Part shown: one piece after another, positions 17,347-25,959 of the stretch | Numbering within the stretch: the first letter of the stretch is position 1 | Layout: each line of letters begins with the position of its first letter | Assembly (NCBI RefSeq): GCF_900112405.1 | Contig: NZ_FOLI01000006.1 | Span: forward strand, 1-64,000 | Length of the DNA stretch: 64,000 nucleotides | Direction: 5' to 3' | DNA from: Fructobacillus durionis | GTDB taxonomy: Bacteria; Bacillota; Bacilli; Lactobacillales; Lactobacillaceae | Notes under the pieces: generated by a model | The model's input: the letters and a program-made list of their open reading frames with translations, nothing else | The model's database searches: none | What the model was told of the DNA's origin: nothing | Position numbers and translations under genes: made by a program

Positions 17347-18082
17347 AACAGCCATTGAATTGAAGAATGTAACTAAAAAGTTTAAAGACCACGAAGTGCT
17401 GAAGGGAATTAACGGTGTTGTTGAAGAAGGACAAGTGCTTTCAATCATCGGGCCTTCTGGTTCTGGAAAGTCAACTTTGCTTCGTGCCATGAATCAACTT
17501 TCTGGACCAACATCTGGTGAAGTTATCTTTGAAGGACAGGACCTAACAAAGGCTTCAAAGTCAGACATGGCCCACCTTGGCGAAAAGATTGGCATGGTTT
17601 TCCAAAGCTTTAACCTCTTCCCAAACCACACGGTTTTGGAAAACGTAACGCTTGGTCCACGCCGTGTTAAGAAGCTTTCAACAGAACAGGCTAACCAAGA
17701 AGCCATGGAATACCTGAAGCAGGTGGGGATGGCCGACAAGGCCAATGCCTATCCAAACTCATTGTCAGGTGGACAAAAGCAGCGTGTGGCGATTGCCCGT
17801 GCGCTAGCTATGAAGCCAAAGGTTCTCTTCTTTGATGAACCAACTTCGGCTTTGGATCCCGAGAACGTCGGCGAAGTGTTAAAAGTCATTCAGAAGCTAG
17901 CTGACGAACAGCTGACGATGGTCATTGTGACCCACGAAATGAACTTTGCCAAGAAGGTTTCAGACAAGATTTGGTTCATGGCCGATGGCCAAATTGTTGA
18001 AGAAAACGACCCAGAGTCGCTCTTTAACGCACCAAAGGAAGAAAAAACCAAGCACTTTATTGAACAAGTTTTGATGGACTAA
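17339..18082 (+). CDS. Amino-acid ABC transporter ATPase
   Basis: A 247-residue GlnQ/HisP-type ATPase that powers the upstream permease. Walker A is GPSGSGKST near residue 36, Q-loop [10 protein letters not shown], signature LSGGQKQR near residue 137, Walker [13 protein letters not shown] and the switch His in VTHEM. It overlaps the fused permease by 8 nt, which indicates translational coupling. The argG start lies 19 nt downstream. Confidence 0.92.
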   Translation: MTKTAIELKNVTKKFKDHEVLKGINGVVEEGQVLSIIGPSGSGKSTLLRAMNQLSGPTSGEVIFEGQDLTKASKSDMAHLGEKIGMVFQSFNLFPNHTVLENVTLGPRRVKKLSTEQANQEAMEYLKQVGMADKANAYPNSLSGGQKQRVAIARALAMKPKVLFFDEPTSALDPENVGEVLKVIQKLADEQLTMVIVTHEMNFAKKVSDKIWFMADGQIVEENDPESLFNAPKEEKTKHFIEQVLMD

Positions 18083-18101
18083 GATTAAGAGGAGAGTAAA
18101 C

Positions 18102-19301
18102 ATGAACAAGATTGTATTAGCATATTCCGGTGGATTAGATACTTCCGTTGCCATTCCATGGTTGAAGGACAAGGGTTACGACGTTGTCGCAGCCGTCTTG
18201 GATGTTGGACAAGCTGGTAAGAACTTATCAGAAATTCAACAAAAGGCTTTGAATGTCGGTGCCGTTGAATCATACGTTGTCGATGGTAAGGACGAGTTCG
18301 CCAAGGACTTCGTTGGCCCAGTTATCCAAGCAAACGCCCTCTACGAAGGTAAGTACCCATTGGTATCAGCCCTCTCACGTCCTTTGATTATCAAAAAGTT
18401 AGTGGAAATCGCTCATGAAACCGGCGCTAAGGCAATCGCTCACGGTTCAACCGGTAAGGGAAACGACCAAGTTCGTTTTGAAACGGCCATCCACGCCTTG
18501 GACCCATCTTTGGCCATCGAAGCGCCCATCCGTGACTTCCACTGGTCACGTGAAGAAGAAATCGACTATGCCAAGGACCACAACGTACCTGTTCCAATTG
18601 GTAAGAAGTCACCATACTCAATCGATGACAACCTCTGGGGCCGTGCTAACGAAGCCGGTATCTTGGAAAACCCTTGGAACGAAGCGCCAGAAGACGCCTT
18701 TGCGTTGACAGCGGCTGTTGAAGAAACGCCAGATGAAGCTGACGTTTTGGAATTGACTTTTAAAAAGGGCTTACCTGTTGCCATCAATGGCCAGGAAAAG
18801 TCTTTGGTTACCATCATTGAAGAATTGAACGTCTTGGCCGGCAAGCACGGCATCGGACGTATCGACAAGATTGAAAACCGTTTGGTTGGAATCAAGTCCC
18901 GTGAAATCTACGAAGCCCCAGCGGCGGCAGTTATCATGACCGCCCACAAGGACTTGGAAGACTTGACACTCGAACGTGACTTGGCCCACTTCAAGCCAGT
19001 TATCGAGGCAAAAATCACGGAATTGTACTACAACGGTTTGTACTTCTCACCACTCTTTGATGCAAGCATGGCCTTTATTGAAAAGAGCCAGGAAGTTGTC
19101 AACGGCGTGGTCAAGATGAAGCTCTTCAAGGGTCAGGCCACAGCCATCGCCCGTCAATCAGAGAGCAACTCACTTTACGACGAAAACTTAGCAACTTACA
19201 CGGATGCCGACTCATTCGATCAAGTGTCAGCGGCCGGCTTTATCAAGCTCTGGTCACTACCAACAACGGTCTTTGAGCAGGTGAACCACATTCACGATTA
19301 A
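18102..19301 (+). CDS. argG: Argininosuccinate synthase
   Basis: A 399-residue enzyme joining citrulline and aspartate with ATP to form argininosuccinate. The ATP-binding motif [10 protein letters not shown] is at residues 7-16, and conserved stretches [14 protein letters not shown] and [10 protein letters not shown] follow. Length is standard. AGAGGAGAG precedes the start by about 6 nt. It lies in the T-box operon between the transporter ATPase and argH, so uptake and synthesis appear to be switched together. Confidence 0.95.
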   Translation: MNKIVLAYSGGLDTSVAIPWLKDKGYDVVAAVLDVGQAGKNLSEIQQKALNVGAVESYVVDGKDEFAKDFVGPVIQANALYEGKYPLVSALSRPLIIKKLVEIAHETGAKAIAHGSTGKGNDQVRFETAIHALDPSLAIEAPIRDFHWSREEEIDYAKDHNVPVPIGKKSPYSIDDNLWGRANEAGILENPWNEAPEDAFALTAAVEETPDEADVLELTFKKGLPVAINGQEKSLVTIIEELNVLAGKHGIGRIDKIENRLVGIKSREIYEAPAAAVIMTAHKDLEDLTLERDLAHFKPVIEAKITELYYNGLYFSPLFDASMAFIEKSQEVVNGVVKMKLFKGQATAIARQSESNSLYDENLATYTDADSFDQVSAAGFIKLWSLPTTVFEQVNHIHD

Positions 19302-19324
19302 AGATAGGAAACGAGGACAGCAGA

Positions 19325-20707
19325 ATGGCAGATAAACTATGGGGTGGCCGCTTTCACGGTCAAGCAGCAGATTGGGTTGATGACTTTGGTGCATCCATTC
19401 ACTTCGATTACCAACTCGCAAAAGAAGATATAGAAGGTTCCATCGCTCACGCTACCATGCTGGCCAAGCAGGGGATTATCGGAGAGGATGAAGCGGCCAC
19501 AATCATTGCTGGCCTAAAGGAAATCGAGGCCGAGTTCGAAGCGGGTCAGATTCACTTCTCTGTTAAAAACGAAGACATCCACTTGAACATCGAGTCCATT
19601 CTGACCGAAAAAGTCGGACCAGTTGCCGGCAAGCTCCACACCGCTCGTTCACGTAACGATCAGGTAGCCACGGACTTCCACCTCTGGTTGAAGCACCGCC
19701 TGCCTGCTGTTAAGGCGGCCATCACGGACTTGCAACAGGAGCTTGTAACACTGGCAGAAAAGAACGTTGATACCTTGATGCCCGGATATACCCACTTGCA
19801 ACACGCCCAGCCAATCTCCTACGGGCACTACCTCTTGGCCTACTATGAGATGTTGCAACGTGACTTCGAGCGTTTCGAGTTCAACGAGAAGCACACGGAT
19901 ATTTTGCCTCTGGGTGCAGCTGCTTTGGCCGGCACGACTTTCCCGATCGACCGTGAATTTGTCGCTGACAAGCTTGGCTTCGACCAGGTTTACCACAACA
20001 GTTTGGACGCCGTTTCTGATCGTGACTTCGCCCTTGAATTCCTGTCCAACTCCGCCATTTTGATGGCCCATCTTTCCCGGATGGCCGAGGAAATGATTCT
20101 CTGGACCTCCTTCGAGTTCAACTACTTGGAGTTGTCCGACAGTTTCTCAACCGGATCATCCATCATGCCACAGAAGAAGAACGCGGACTTCGCCGAACTT
20201 AGCCGTGGTAAGACCGGTTCCGTTTATGGTCATTTGATGCGTTTGTTGACAGTAATGAAGGGCTTGCCACTGGCCTATAACAAGGATATGCAGGAAGATA
20301 AGGCCGGCGTCTTTGAGACTTTTGATACGATTAGTGCTGTTTTGAAAGTCTTCACTGGTATGCTGTCAACGATGACGGTTAAGAAGGATAAGATGCGCGC
20401 TTCCTTGAAGGGCGACTACTCCAACGCCACTGAATTGGCCGATTACTTGGCCAAGAAGGGCTTGCCATTCCGTCAGGCCCACGCGGTGGTGGGGATGCTT
20501 GTCTACCAAGGCATTGAAGAAGGCACTGCACTAGAGGATATGCCATTATCCGAATTGCAGAAGGCTTCAGACCTCATCGAAGAAGACGTCTACCAAGTAC
20601 TGGACCCAGTCACAGCCGTTAACACACGTACCTCCCTCGGTGGAACGGCCATGGAAAACGTACAAAAAGAAGTCGAAAGTGCTAAGAAAGTCTTGGCCGC
20701 CCGCTAA
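19325..20707 (+). CDS. argH: Argininosuccinate lyase
   Basis: A 460-residue fumarase/aspartase-superfamily enzyme that splits argininosuccinate into arginine and fumarate. The signature [15 protein letters not shown] near residue 280 holds the catalytic Ser in the flexible loop. [16 protein letters not shown] and YTHLQHAQP are further family motifs. Last gene of the T-box operon, 23 nt after argG, followed by a terminator. Confidence 0.95.
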   Translation: MADKLWGGRFHGQAADWVDDFGASIHFDYQLAKEDIEGSIAHATMLAKQGIIGEDEAATIIAGLKEIEAEFEAGQIHFSVKNEDIHLNIESILTEKVGPVAGKLHTARSRNDQVATDFHLWLKHRLPAVKAAITDLQQELVTLAEKNVDTLMPGYTHLQHAQPISYGHYLLAYYEMLQRDFERFEFNEKHTDILPLGAAALAGTTFPIDREFVADKLGFDQVYHNSLDAVSDRDFALEFLSNSAILMAHLSRMAEEMILWTSFEFNYLELSDSFSTGSSIMPQKKNADFAELSRGKTGSVYGHLMRLLTVMKGLPLAYNKDMQEDKAGVFETFDTISAVLKVFTGMLSTMTVKKDKMRASLKGDYSNATELADYLAKKGLPFRQAHAVVGMLVYQGIEEGTALEDMPLSELQKASDLIEEDVYQVLDPVTAVNTRTSLGGTAMENVQKEVESAKKVLAAR

Positions 20708-20720
20708 GATAAAGAACAGA

Positions 20721-20750
20721 AGTAGGGAATTGGTTCCCTGCTTTTTCTTT
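20721..20750 (+). terminator. Terminator of the argGH operon
   Basis: AGTAGGGAA-TTGG-TTCCCTGCT hairpin with a T-rich tail. Confidence 0.8.
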
Positions 20751-20760
20751 TTGGTAAAAG

Positions 20761-20812
20761 TTGACACCGTGTCAATTCGATGTATACTAGTCAACGAAAT
20801 GACAGTCTGTCA
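20761..20812 (+). promoter_or_regulatory. Promoter with two TetR-type operators
   Basis: TTGACA (20761-20766), 16-nt spacer, TATACT (20783-20788). The -35 is part of a perfect palindrome TTGACAC-C-GTGTCAA (20761-20775). A second palindrome TGACAG-T-CTGTCA (20800-20812) lies between the expected start site and the tetR gene. The two share TGACA half-sites, centres 38 bp apart, and are probably the regulator's own operators. Confidence 0.6.
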
Positions 20813-20826
20813 AAAGGAGAAAAAAG

Positions 20827-21327
20827 ATGGCAAAAGCAATGTTTGACCACCTCAAAGCAGAAAAAAAGGAACAAATCATCCAGGCTTTGTTTACTGTTTT
20901 TTCAGAAAAAGATCTCTTAACCGTCTCGGTCAAAGACATTGTTGAAGAGGCTAAGATTCCACGTGGTTCCTTCTACACTTACTTTGACGACTTGCAGGAT
21001 GCCTATGCCCATGTGCTAAAAATCGTCTTAACTCGTGTTCACAAACAAACGAACGTCGGCAATCCCTACGAGGCTGCGCGGGACTTTATCGAGAATATTA
21101 ACCAAAATCCGGATAAGGACTTCATCTGTCACTACTATGTGATCAACGAGGCGATTCTGGAAGCACATCAAGGCTACAAAGAGAAGGTCACGACTCAAGA
21201 AGAGCTGCCAAAGTGGTTGGGCTCGTTAGCCATCCACCATTTGTTACGACAATTCTTCTTAAATCCTGGGGATAAAGAGGCGATTCTTGCCCAGTTGTCC
21301 GCAGTCGAAGACTGGCAGAAGGGATAA
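20827..21327 (+). CDS. TetR-family regulator
   Basis: A 166-residue regulator, short for the family. The N-terminal helix-turn-helix runs over about residues 28-50 (VKDIVEEAKIPRGSFYTYF). The C-terminal ligand domain is not recognisable by family. AAGGAG lies 7 nt upstream. It is the first gene of an operon with an FtsX-type permease and an ATPase, and the two palindromes in its promoter suggest autoregulation with induction of the exporter. Confidence 0.85.
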   Translation: MAKAMFDHLKAEKKEQIIQALFTVFSEKDLLTVSVKDIVEEAKIPRGSFYTYFDDLQDAYAHVLKIVLTRVHKQTNVGNPYEAARDFIENINQNPDKDFICHYYVINEAILEAHQGYKEKVTTQEELPKWLGSLAIHHLLRQFFLNPGDKEAILAQLSAVEDWQKG

Positions 21328-21332
21328 AACGA

Positions 21333-22397
21333 ATGTACTTAGCATTACATGAAATGAAAAAGGAAAAGTTACGCTATGGCCTCGTCATCGGCGTGATTTT
21401 ACTAGTTGCCTACCTGATTTTCATTCTGTCGGCACTGGCCCAGGGATTAGCGAGTCAAAACACCGACGCCGTCAACGCCTGGTCAAGCCGCTCCGTTATC
21501 TTGAATAAGGATGCAAATGGTAACCTGGCTCAATCCTTGCTGACAAAGGAGCAGTTGGCAGATGTGAACGGTGGTTCTCTGAAGTATAATCAGGACTTAG
21601 TCGGCCTGGCCCAGGGGATTTTGAAAGATGGCAACGCCCGTCAGTCGGCAACTTTCGTTGGTTTACAAGAGCAAGCCAAGCTCAAAAAGAAGGTGACTTT
21701 ATCATCCGGTCGCTGGAACGATAAGGCTGGTGAAGTGGTGCTGTCCGACCAGTTAAAGAAGCAGGGCTTCCACCTCAATCAGCAGGTGAAGATGGGACTG
21801 TCTGACAAGAAATTAACGGTGGTCGGTTTTGCCAAGAAATCGGTCTACAATATGGCCCCCGTTGTCTACGGTTCCCTGGATGACTGGTCCGACATCAAGG
21901 GTGTTACTGCTGGTTTTGTTGGCTCTGGCATTGTGAGCGAATCCAAGCAAAGTGCGTCTGGCTCAAACCTACAGGTTTTGACCAAGCAGGAACTTTTCAA
22001 TAAGATGCCCGGCTACTCAGCTCAGAACCAGACCTTCCTCTTTATGATTGCCTTTTTGATCATTATTTCGGTCGTCATCGTGGCCATCTTCCTGTACATC
22101 TTGACGATGCAAAAGCTAGAAAACTTGGCAGTCCTCCGGGCCCAGGGTATTCCAACTTCCTACTTGATTTGGAATACTCTTGGTCAAACCCTGCTCATCA
22201 TGATAATCGCCGTGGCCCTTGCCGTTGGCCTGGCCGCTGCAACAGCACTTGTGATTCCGAGTGCCGTTCCAATGAGCTTTGACGCGGGACTCATCACGAC
22301 CACTGCCGTTCTCTTGGTTCTGACCGGTATTATCGGTGCCGTTATTCCAATGCGTATTATTGCAAAAATCGACCCTGTTTCGGTTATTGGAGGTTAG
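21333..22397 (+). CDS. FtsX/MacB-type ABC permease
   Basis: A 354-residue permease. One helix near the N-terminus (about 14-38), an extracellular domain of some 190 residues and three C-terminal helices give the FtsX arrangement. It starts 5 nt after tetR and ends 1 nt before the ATPase start, so the three genes are one operon. The exported or extruded substrate is unknown; antimicrobial peptides or lipids are typical for the class. Confidence 0.8.
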   Translation: MYLALHEMKKEKLRYGLVIGVILLVAYLIFILSALAQGLASQNTDAVNAWSSRSVILNKDANGNLAQSLLTKEQLADVNGGSLKYNQDLVGLAQGILKDGNARQSATFVGLQEQAKLKKKVTLSSGRWNDKAGEVVLSDQLKKQGFHLNQQVKMGLSDKKLTVVGFAKKSVYNMAPVVYGSLDDWSDIKGVTAGFVGSGIVSESKQSASGSNLQVLTKQELFNKMPGYSAQNQTFLFMIAFLIIISVVIVAIFLYILTMQKLENLAVLRAQGIPTSYLIWNTLGQTLLIMIIAVALAVGLAAATALVIPSAVPMSFDAGLITTTAVLLVLTGIIGAVIPMRIIAKIDPVSVIGG

Positions 22398-22398
22398 C

Positions 22399-23082
22399 AT
22401 GCAGAAACTTGAATTAAAGGCTGTTAGTAAAGTCTTTGGAGCCGGAACGAACCGTGTTCAGGCTCTCAACGATGTGAACTTCGAGGCGAAGGCCGGGGAG
22501 CTAACCTTGATTCTGGGCCCTTCCGGTTCAGGAAAGTCAACGCTTTTGACCATTCTTGGTGGCTTACAGCAACCGAGCGAGGGCCAGGTTATCATTAATG
22601 GCCAACGTTTCGATAACCAGCATGGCAAGGCCGCTGATGCCTTCCGCTTGAATCACATCGGCTTTGTCCTCCAGTCATACAGCTTAGTGCCATACCTGAT
22701 GGTCGAAGAGCAGTTCCGCCTGGTCGATAAAGTCAAAAAGACGGGAAACTTGCCAGCCCAGCGCTTTCAAGAGGATATCGACCGCCTGGGCATTGGTAAC
22801 TTAATGAAGAAGTATCCTGGCGAATTATCGGGTGGGCAAAGTCAGCGAGTGGCCATCGCTCGTGCCCTTTACGCCAACCCAGACTTTGTTTTGGCCGATG
22901 AACCAACTGCTGCCCTCGATTCAAAGCGTGTCCAGGAGGTTGGCCAGCTCTTTAAAGATATTGCCGAAAAGGAGAATAAGGCCGTTGTGGTTGTGACCCA
23001 CGACCTTCGTCTCCGTGAAAAGGCTGACCGCATATATCAGTTAGTGGACGGCAAGATTTCCCTTGAAAAAGGGACCGATTAA
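22399..23082 (+). CDS. ABC transporter ATPase (LolD/MacB type)
   Basis: A 227-residue ATPase pairing with the upstream FtsX-type permease. Walker [10 protein letters not shown] near residue 40, signature [16 protein letters not shown], Walker B FVLADEPTAALD and the switch His in VVTHDL are intact. ATG 22399 follows GGAGG that overlaps the end of the permease gene; the longer in-frame ORF inside the permease gene is not supported. Confidence 0.9.
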   Translation: MQKLELKAVSKVFGAGTNRVQALNDVNFEAKAGELTLILGPSGSGKSTLLTILGGLQQPSEGQVIINGQRFDNQHGKAADAFRLNHIGFVLQSYSLVPYLMVEEQFRLVDKVKKTGNLPAQRFQEDIDRLGIGNLMKKYPGELSGGQSQRVAIARALYANPDFVLADEPTAALDSKRVQEVGQLFKDIAEKENKAVVVVTHDLRLREKADRIYQLVDGKISLEKGTD

Positions 23083-23137
23083 AGGCTATGAATCTTCTTG
23101 CTTTGCGTTAAGAATGAACAGAATAATGCTTTATTTT

Positions 23138-23167
23138 GAACTGGTCTAATTTGGCTAGTTCTTTTTT
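23138..23167 (+). terminator. Terminator of the TetR-ABC operon
   Basis: GAACTGG / CTAGTTC stem with one G-T pair, followed by six T. Confidence 0.7.
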
Positions 23168-23259
23168 GTTAGGACTTAAGCGAAGTTCCCTCCAAGTGTG
23201 GTATACTTCAAAATGAATTTGAAATTAAACAAAAAATTTAAAATAAAAGGGAAGATAAG

Positions 23260-24024
23260 ATGCAGCAGCAAACAAATTTTAAGAAATTGGTCATCCTGAC
23301 CATTTCCTTCTTGGCCTTGGACCTGTTCGTCCAACACATACTTGTCTTTCAGGCCGTGAACTGGGCCTATTACCAGTTCCACCTGGAACAGTTCACCGCC
23401 CAGTTTATCTCGAAGATGACGGAGCTACTGGTGGTGCTGGGTATCAACGCCTTTGTCACGAAACAAAGAATCTTCATCAAGCCAGCCTTTTCATGGTGGG
23501 AAGCGGCCTACTGGATCTTTGTCGTGGCCGTGGCTATCCCATTCCTATCGGCTCATAACCTTTGGGAGTCACTTGGAACTGGCTTGATGGGTGGTTTCCC
23601 AGAAGAATTCTTCGCCCGTGGTGTTCTGATGGGAATGTTCCTCACTTACCTCTTGCGTGATGGTTATACACGTCAGAAGCTCGTGAAGGGGATTTTATAC
23701 TCCGATTTAGTCTTTGCACTCATGCACTTTACGAATTTGACGCACATGCCACTGGCCTATGTAATTGTTCAGTCTGCCCTGGCTTTTGTTGGTGGATTAG
23801 CCTTTTCAGCCTTGTACGCACAGACTGGATCGATTTGGGCGGCAGTGGCGGCCCACTTCCTGGATGACTTCATCCTGACCACAACGGGAACCGAGGGGAT
23901 GCTTCAAGGCTACGCCCATTCAGCCTTCTCTTGCTTCAAGATTGTTCTAGTGATTGTCACTTTCTTCTATTGGAAAAAGCATGAACCTCGTTTGTCACGC
24001 CGACTACGCGGTCAAGATAATTAA
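23260..24024 (+). CDS. CPBP-family intramembrane metalloprotease
   Basis: A 254-residue multi-pass protein of the CPBP (CAAX protease and bacteriocin-processing) family, Abi group. The EExxxR motif is present as PEEFFARGV near residue 119, followed by ALMHFTN and AAHFLDD, which supply the metal-ligand His residues. Members cleave or mature peptides in the membrane, and some give bacteriocin immunity; the target here is unknown. GGAAG precedes the start. It is monocistronic. Confidence 0.85.
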   Translation: MQQQTNFKKLVILTISFLALDLFVQHILVFQAVNWAYYQFHLEQFTAQFISKMTELLVVLGINAFVTKQRIFIKPAFSWWEAAYWIFVVAVAIPFLSAHNLWESLGTGLMGGFPEEFFARGVLMGMFLTYLLRDGYTRQKLVKGILYSDLVFALMHFTNLTHMPLAYVIVQSALAFVGGLAFSALYAQTGSIWAAVAAHFLDDFILTTTGTEGMLQGYAHSAFSCFKIVLVIVTFFYWKKHEPRLSRRLRGQDN

Positions 24025-24036
24025 AAGATGAAAACG

Positions 24037-24071
24037 AAAAACCGGCTCGCCTTTCTGCGAACCGGTTTTTC
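24037..24071. terminator. Bidirectional terminator
   Basis: AAAACCGGCTCGC / GCGAACCGGTTTT hairpin with one mismatch, flanked by A- and T-runs, between convergent genes. Confidence 0.85.
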
Positions 24072-24086
24072 TGTGTCCCCGTGTAC

Positions 24087-24977
24087 TTAGGAGACAATCT
24101 TTTCAATTTGCTTTAGTTCGGACAACTTCCAGTCAACGTAGGAGGTGTTGTCTGGTGATGTTTCCGTGACTTTGACGATTGGAATGTTCTGTTCCTTGGC
24201 CAGCTTGACCATCTTATCAACGTCGCCACCCGTTGTCTGCGTGTTTTGGACCACGAAGTCGACCTGGTGGTTCTTCAAGGCCTCGCGAACTTCCTTGGTT
24301 GCAGCAGCGGAAGGGTCCGTATCTTCAGCGATGGCTTCTGCGAAGTCATCACCAACGATGGTTGCACCCAAGTTATTTAACATGTATTCGTAAATGGATT
24401 CCGTCTCAAAGACTTTCTTACCAGCCATCTTGGCCTTCAACTCGTTCACCTTATCGGTTACTGGTTGCAACTTTTCCTTATAAGCAGCCGCGTTCTTTTG
24501 GTAGTAGTCCTTGTTGCCTGGATCCTTCTTGGATAGTTCGTCCGCCAACTTCTGAGCGACCGTAATCATGTTGTTTGGGTCGTTCCAAAGGTGGGGGTTG
24601 GCCTTGCTATCCTTGTTGAGCATGTCGGAGGCGAGTAGCAACTTGGTTGTCTTGGACGACTTCGTCAGCTTGTTCAACCAGGCGTCGTAACCAAGACCGT
24701 TACCGAGGGCGATGTCAGCCTTCGAGACTTTCTTTGCGACATCGTTGGTTGGCTCGTAGTCCTCGGGTGAAACGGACTGCTTGGTGATGATGGCTGAGAC
24801 ATGGGCCTTATTACCCGCAACCGTCTCGGCTACTTCAGCGTAGACGTTTGTTGAAGCAACAATGTTGAGCTTCCCGTCGCTACTACTCTTTTCAGAGGAC
24901 TTGGGCCAGAGCACGATGGCCAGGACAATGACGAGTAAGACCGTCATGGCCCCAACTAAAATACCAGTTTTTTTCAT
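24087..24977 (-). CDS. Metal ABC transporter binding protein (ZnuA/TroA type), orphan and altered ligands
   Basis: A 296-residue cluster-9 binding protein. An N-terminal hydrophobic helix has no lipobox Cys, so it looks membrane-anchored and not a lipoprotein. Ligand positions differ from the family. The first His, normally in DPHxYEP, is replaced in SPEDYEPT. NPHLWND keeps the second. ETESIYEYM supplies an acid. The last Asp position reads TETSPD. No permease or ATPase lies nearby. Zinc or manganese binding is therefore uncertain. Start 24977 follows AAAGGAACAAAATC; a longer upstream form adds a non-conserved tail. Confidence 0.75.
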   Translation of the reverse strand: MKKTGILVGAMTVLLVIVLAIVLWPKSSEKSSSDGKLNIVASTNVYAEVAETVAGNKAHVSAIITKQSVSPEDYEPTNDVAKKVSKADIALGNGLGYDAWLNKLTKSSKTTKLLLASDMLNKDSKANPHLWNDPNNMITVAQKLADELSKKDPGNKDYYQKNAAAYKEKLQPVTDKVNELKAKMAGKKVFETESIYEYMLNNLGATIVGDDFAEAIAEDTDPSAAATKEVREALKNHQVDFVVQNTQTTGGDVDKMVKLAKEQNIPIVKVTETSPDNTSYVDWKLSELKQIEKIVS

Positions 24978-25061
24978 GATTTTGTTCCTTTCGCAGAAAG
25001 TGTTTCTAAACAACGTTCTAAGCATATCGGAGGGCAAATCTTATAGTCAAACAGCTGGTAC

Positions 25062-25715
25062 TTACTCACTTTTGCTTATAAGGGCAAAGTCTTTGGCCTG
25101 CGCCGAGGCGATGGCCCCCTGTAACTCTTCTAGAATCAGCGCTAAGTCACTGTTTTCTAGGCTGTCCTTTTGGTAGACAAAGGAGAGCTGAAAGTCCGGC
25201 AAGGGCTTGCCTGCTGAGAGGTGCAAGGGGGGATGGGGGATGTCGATGATGGTTAACTTTTCTTCTATTGGAAGAGAACCGGTAATTAAGAGGGCGTCGA
25301 ACTGACCCTTTTGTAATTGCTCGAGGGCGGTCTCGGCGTTGACCGTTTCCTTACGGAGGTGGGTAAAGAAGTGATCGGACAGGTGTTCTTCAATGGATGG
25401 GAAGTAGGCGAAGTCAACGATTTCGGACAGGCCGAGAACTAGCTTTTGCTCCGCTTCCTTTTGAATCTCATCTTCTGCTTGTTGGTATTGCGCAACAATT
25501 TTCTTGGCGTGTTTAAGCAGAATTTGACCCGGGTGGGTTAAGGCGAGTTTCTGATGGCCAGGATCACGCCAAATTAATTCAGTATTGAGTTCTTTTTCTA
25601 GTCGTTGCATGGCCAATGAAATGGTTGGCTGCGAAACTTGGAACTTTTTGGAGACTTGTGAAAAGGAACCAAGTTCGGCAAGTGAAAGATAGTATTCTAA
25701 ATCTTGAATTCTCAT
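25062..25715 (-). CDS. LysR-family regulator, short form
   Basis: A 217-residue LysR protein. The winged helix-turn-helix is clear (about residues 1-60: FSQVSKKFQVSQPTISLAMQRLE). Full-length LysR proteins have about 290 residues, so much of the effector domain is missing; the frame ends in a genuine stop. It is divergent from the malolactic enzyme gene, the position of MleR in lactic bacteria, and probably activates that gene in response to malate (inference). Ribosome binding site GAGAGGGAA. Confidence 0.8.
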   Translation of the reverse strand: MRIQDLEYYLSLAELGSFSQVSKKFQVSQPTISLAMQRLEKELNTELIWRDPGHQKLALTHPGQILLKHAKKIVAQYQQAEDEIQKEAEQKLVLGLSEIVDFAYFPSIEEHLSDHFFTHLRKETVNAETALEQLQKGQFDALLITGSLPIEEKLTIIDIPHPPLHLSAGKPLPDFQLSFVYQKDSLENSDLALILEELQGAIASAQAKDFALISKSE

Positions 25716-25884
25716 TTGGGATTCCCTCTCAAATTATAAAAAAGTTAAAATTATAAAAAAACTTCTTCTGTTTAAAGTATTTAAAGTATATCAAAAATAT
25801 TGTGAAATAAAGCGACATTATCGAAATATTGTCCGCGAAAAAAGGCCGTTTTGGTTTGACGGAGTGCGATTTTGCTTGTAAACT
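25716..25884. promoter_or_regulatory. Divergent control region of lysR / malolactic gene
   Basis: Tandem AAATTATAAAAAAG-like copies at 25731-25746 and 25748-25764, a doubled TTTAAAGTA at 25771-25788, and AAATATTGT twice (about 25796 and 25824). The malolactic promoter is TTGACG (25856-25861), 17-nt spacer, TAAACT (25879-25884). The repeats upstream are candidates for LysR binding. Confidence 0.5.
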
Positions 25885-25959
25885 AGTGGCCAGAACTTAG
25901 GTATGGAAGCGCATCACAAGATGCAACCTAAAGTGGATAGAAAAAGGAGTTCATCTCAT

